Below are positions 14,281-15,563 of a stretch of DNA of 15,563 nt, piece by piece (position 1 is the stretch's first letter; every line of letters begins with the position of its first letter). The stretch spans positions 1 through 15,563 of the forward strand of contig JAPPFO010000117.1 in the NCBI GenBank assembly GCA_028875175.1, written 5' to 3'. Below the pieces are notes generated by a model. It did not search any database. It was not told the DNA's origin and worked only from the letters and a program-made list of their open reading frames with translations. A program made the translations under genes and the position numbers. This DNA is from Chloroflexota bacterium. Lineage in GTDB: Bacteria; Chloroflexota; UBA11872.

Positions 14281-14401
14281 CGCGTCGCGCGGTTTCTCGC
14301 GTTCATTGAGGGTGGCTGCCCGGCAGGCGCGCCCTTGGTGGAGATCTCAACCGAACACGACGATGGTTGCCCGGCTCCCCACCCAAATCCCGAGCCCAGT
14401 C

Positions 14402-14431
14402 TTGACAGCACCGCAGTTCGTTGCGTATACG
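14402..14431 (+). promoter_or_regulatory. Candidate sigma-70-type promoter of the purC-type gene
   Basis: A perfect TTGACA at 14402-14407 is followed after 18 bases by TATACG at 14426-14431. Transcription would begin near 14438 and give a leader of about 125 bases before ATG14565. This is the best -35 match seen in the non-coding parts of the window. Consensus-based inference. Confidence 0.55.
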
Positions 14432-14564
14432 TTGGGCAGGCGCTCTCGTGGGAGCCCCCGAGTCCGCGACAAGGGTTTAACCCGCCCCCGCAACCTGACG
14501 GCTTCTCGGCACCACTCTTTTCGGCCTGATCACGCGGACAGCAGGCCACTTGCAAGGAGTGCGT

Positions 14565-15563
14565 ATGTGCCCCCGTAGTCTCCCTCCGCGTCCGAGCCTG
14601 GAACACCTTCAGAAACAGGCCAAGGCCATACTTAAGGCTGTGAGAGCGGGCGATCGAGACGCCGCGTTGAAATTCCGAGCCGTACGCCCCGCGTTGGCTC
14701 ACGCGTCCGACATCGAAATCGCCACGGCCAAGCTATCCCTGCGCGACGCTCAAGCCGCGATCGCTCGCGAGTACGGCTTCAAGACGTGGTCGGACCTCAA
14801 TACGCGCGTTACCGAGCTGTCCCAGCGTGCCCTCGCGGAGGTCGAGACTATGGCGAACGCCATTTGCACCCCAGAGGGATACACGGATCGAATTCGCCAA
14901 GTGCTGGGAAACTGCCTGACTGAGACGCATCTTTGCCAAGGTGAGAAGTTCGAAGCCAAGGTCCGAGACAGATACGATCTTGGAGACCGGATGGTGCTCG
15001 TTACCACCGACCGACAGAGCGCCTTCGACCGGGTGCTGGCCGCGATCCCCTTCAAAGGGCAGGTCCTCAATATGACGAGCGCATGGTGGTTTGAACAGAC
15101 CCGCCACATTGTGCCGAACCAGGTCCTATCCGTCCCCGATCCAAACGTCACGATCGCCAAAAAGTGCACCGTCTTCCCAATCGAGTTCGTGGTGCGTGGA
15201 TATATCACCGGAACCACGAGCACCGCCCTCTGGACGGTCTACCAGAGTGGTCAGCGTCACTACTGTGGCATCGATTTGCCCGAAGGGCTGGTGAAGAACC
15301 AGAAGCTGCCGACGAACTACCTGACGCCGACCACCAAGGCAGAGGATCACGACCGTCCGATCAGCCCCGACGAGATCGTGTCCGAAGGCTGGATGACGGC
15401 CGATGAATGGGAGCGTTGCAGCCGCATCGCGCAGGAGCTTTTCGCTTTCGGTCAAGCCGAGGCCGCGGAGCGCGGCCTCATTCTCGTCGATACCAAGTAT
15501 GAGATGGGCCGTGACGAGAACGGCGAGATCCTTCTGATCGACGAGATTCACACCCCTGACTCC
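14565..15563 (+). CDS. purC: Phosphoribosylaminoimidazole-succinocarboxamide synthase with extra N-terminal domain (3' end outside window)
   Basis: SAICAR synthetase of purine biosynthesis joins aspartate to CAIR using ATP. The frame is open for 333 codons to the window edge. Residues from about 96 are PurC: K-V-R-D-R-Y-D-L-G-D (132-141), T-T-D-R-Q-S-A-F-D (147-155), the signature F-P-I-E-F-V-V-R-G-Y-I-T-G-T (204-217), L-P-T-N-Y-L-T-P-T-T-K-A-E-D-H-D (248-263), L-V-D-T-K-Y-E-M-G (307-315) and L-I-D-E-I-H-T-P-D-S (324-333). Residues 8-85 form a separate helical domain (R-P-S-L-E-H-L-Q-K-Q-A-K...A-I-A-R-E-Y-G-F-K-T-W-S-D-L) that I know mainly from N-termini of bacterial ankyrin-repeat proteins. 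ATG14565 has AAGGAG with 5-base spacing. An internal ATG14850 (residue 96) has GGAGG at 14837-14841 with 8-base spacing and would give PurC of normal form, so both products are possible. Confidence 0.9.
   Translation, partial: MCPRSLPPRPSLEHLQKQAKAILKAVRAGDRDAALKFRAVRPALAHASDIEIATAKLSLRDAQAAIAREYGFKTWSDLNTRVTELSQRALAEVETMANAICTPEGYTDRIRQVLGNCLTETHLCQGEKFEAKVRDRYDLGDRMVLVTTDRQSAFDRVLAAIPFKGQVLNMTSAWWFEQTRHIVPNQVLSVPDPNVTIAKKCTVFPIEFVVRGYITGTTSTALWTVYQSGQRHYCGIDLPEGLVKNQKLPTNYLTPTTKAEDHDRPISPDEIVSEGWMTADEWERCSRIAQELFAFGQAEAAERGLILVDTKYEMGRDENGEILLIDEIHTPDS
14837..14852 (+). promoter_or_regulatory. Internal ribosome-binding site and ATG within the purC-type gene
   Basis: GGAGG at 14837-14841 stands 8 bases before an in-frame ATG at 14850-14852, exactly at the junction between the extra N-terminal domain and the PurC part. 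It could direct separate synthesis of ordinary-length PurC. Confidence 0.5.

Larger units (their letters stand above)
14218..14564. other. Intergenic region upstream of the purC-type gene
   Basis: Contains the GC-rich hairpin at 14259-14280, a possible decayed third copy of the dispersed repeat (14311-14390, with two GGYTGCCCGG-like units near 14312 and 14365), the candidate promoter at 14402-14431, and an untranslated leader of about 125 bases. The leader includes the palindrome GGGTTTAACCC at 14473-14483. No gene and no recognisable riboswitch were found. Confidence 0.45.

Noticed and set aside
14438..14564. Possible riboswitch in the leader of the purC-type gene (CCCGCAAC and GCCACT resemble cobalamin riboswitch words)
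   Set aside because: Only isolated short matches; the full cobalamin, purine or ZTP riboswitch layout could not be traced.
1..15563. CRISPR array, tRNA or rRNA genes, integrase or transposase genes
   Set aside because: Looked for on both strands; no regularly spaced repeats, cloverleaf candidates, rRNA segments or recombinase motifs were recognised.

Overview
The window is GC-rich bacterial DNA densely packed with catabolic and surface genes. The gene set (DoxX, phytanoyl-CoA dioxygenase-like oxygenase, PadR, Tat-type lipoproteins, sialidase-fold protein, M19 peptidase, Gfo/Idh/MocA, a flavoprotein and a TPP enzyme, without phage or transposase genes) fits a free-living or host-associated member of a phylum such as Chloroflexota. 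That placement is inference only; no rRNA or other taxonomic marker is present.

Layout. 1-567 is the 3' part of a DoxX-family membrane protein. 977-1825 is an Fe(II)/2-oxoglutarate oxygenase of the PhyH family. 1951-5131 is a tightly coupled trio: a PadR regulator, a polytopic membrane protein (4-base overlap) and a Tat-type solute-binding lipoprotein (1-base overlap). 5202-6566 is a five-Asp-box sialidase-fold protein with a strong ribosome-binding site. 6704-7891 is an M19 (membrane dipeptidase family) hydrolase. On the minus strand, 12301 down to 8098 is a three-gene operon: TPP-dependent enzyme, Gfo/Idh/MocA dehydrogenase, FAD-binding oxidoreductase. Divergent from it, 12706-14217 encodes a second solute-binding lipoprotein that is clearly a paralogue of the first. 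At the right edge a purC gene (SAICAR synthetase) runs off the window. Its open frame starts about 95 codons early and carries an N-terminal domain usually seen with ankyrin-repeat proteins.

How they may work together. Two related binding lipoproteins, a possible glycan-acting beta-propeller, a peptidase-like hydrolase and a TPP/dehydrogenase/flavoprotein set look like a scavenging and catabolic region for an unknown organic substrate. No ABC permease or ATPase lies in the window, so the lipoproteins either use transport subunits elsewhere or act as sensors or receptors; the coupling of the first one to PadR and a membrane protein makes the sensor idea worth testing.

Non-coding structure. 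A repeat of about 142 bp occurs twice (7912-8053 and 12393-12534). Each copy carries two adjacent perfect hairpins whose stems are identical between copies while both loops differ. From about 6.7 to 14.2 kb the plus strand looks G-rich whichever strand is coding, unlike the flanks, which may mark a segment of different history. Candidate promoters precede the PadR and purC genes, and a palindrome of 15 bp lies upstream of the M19 gene.
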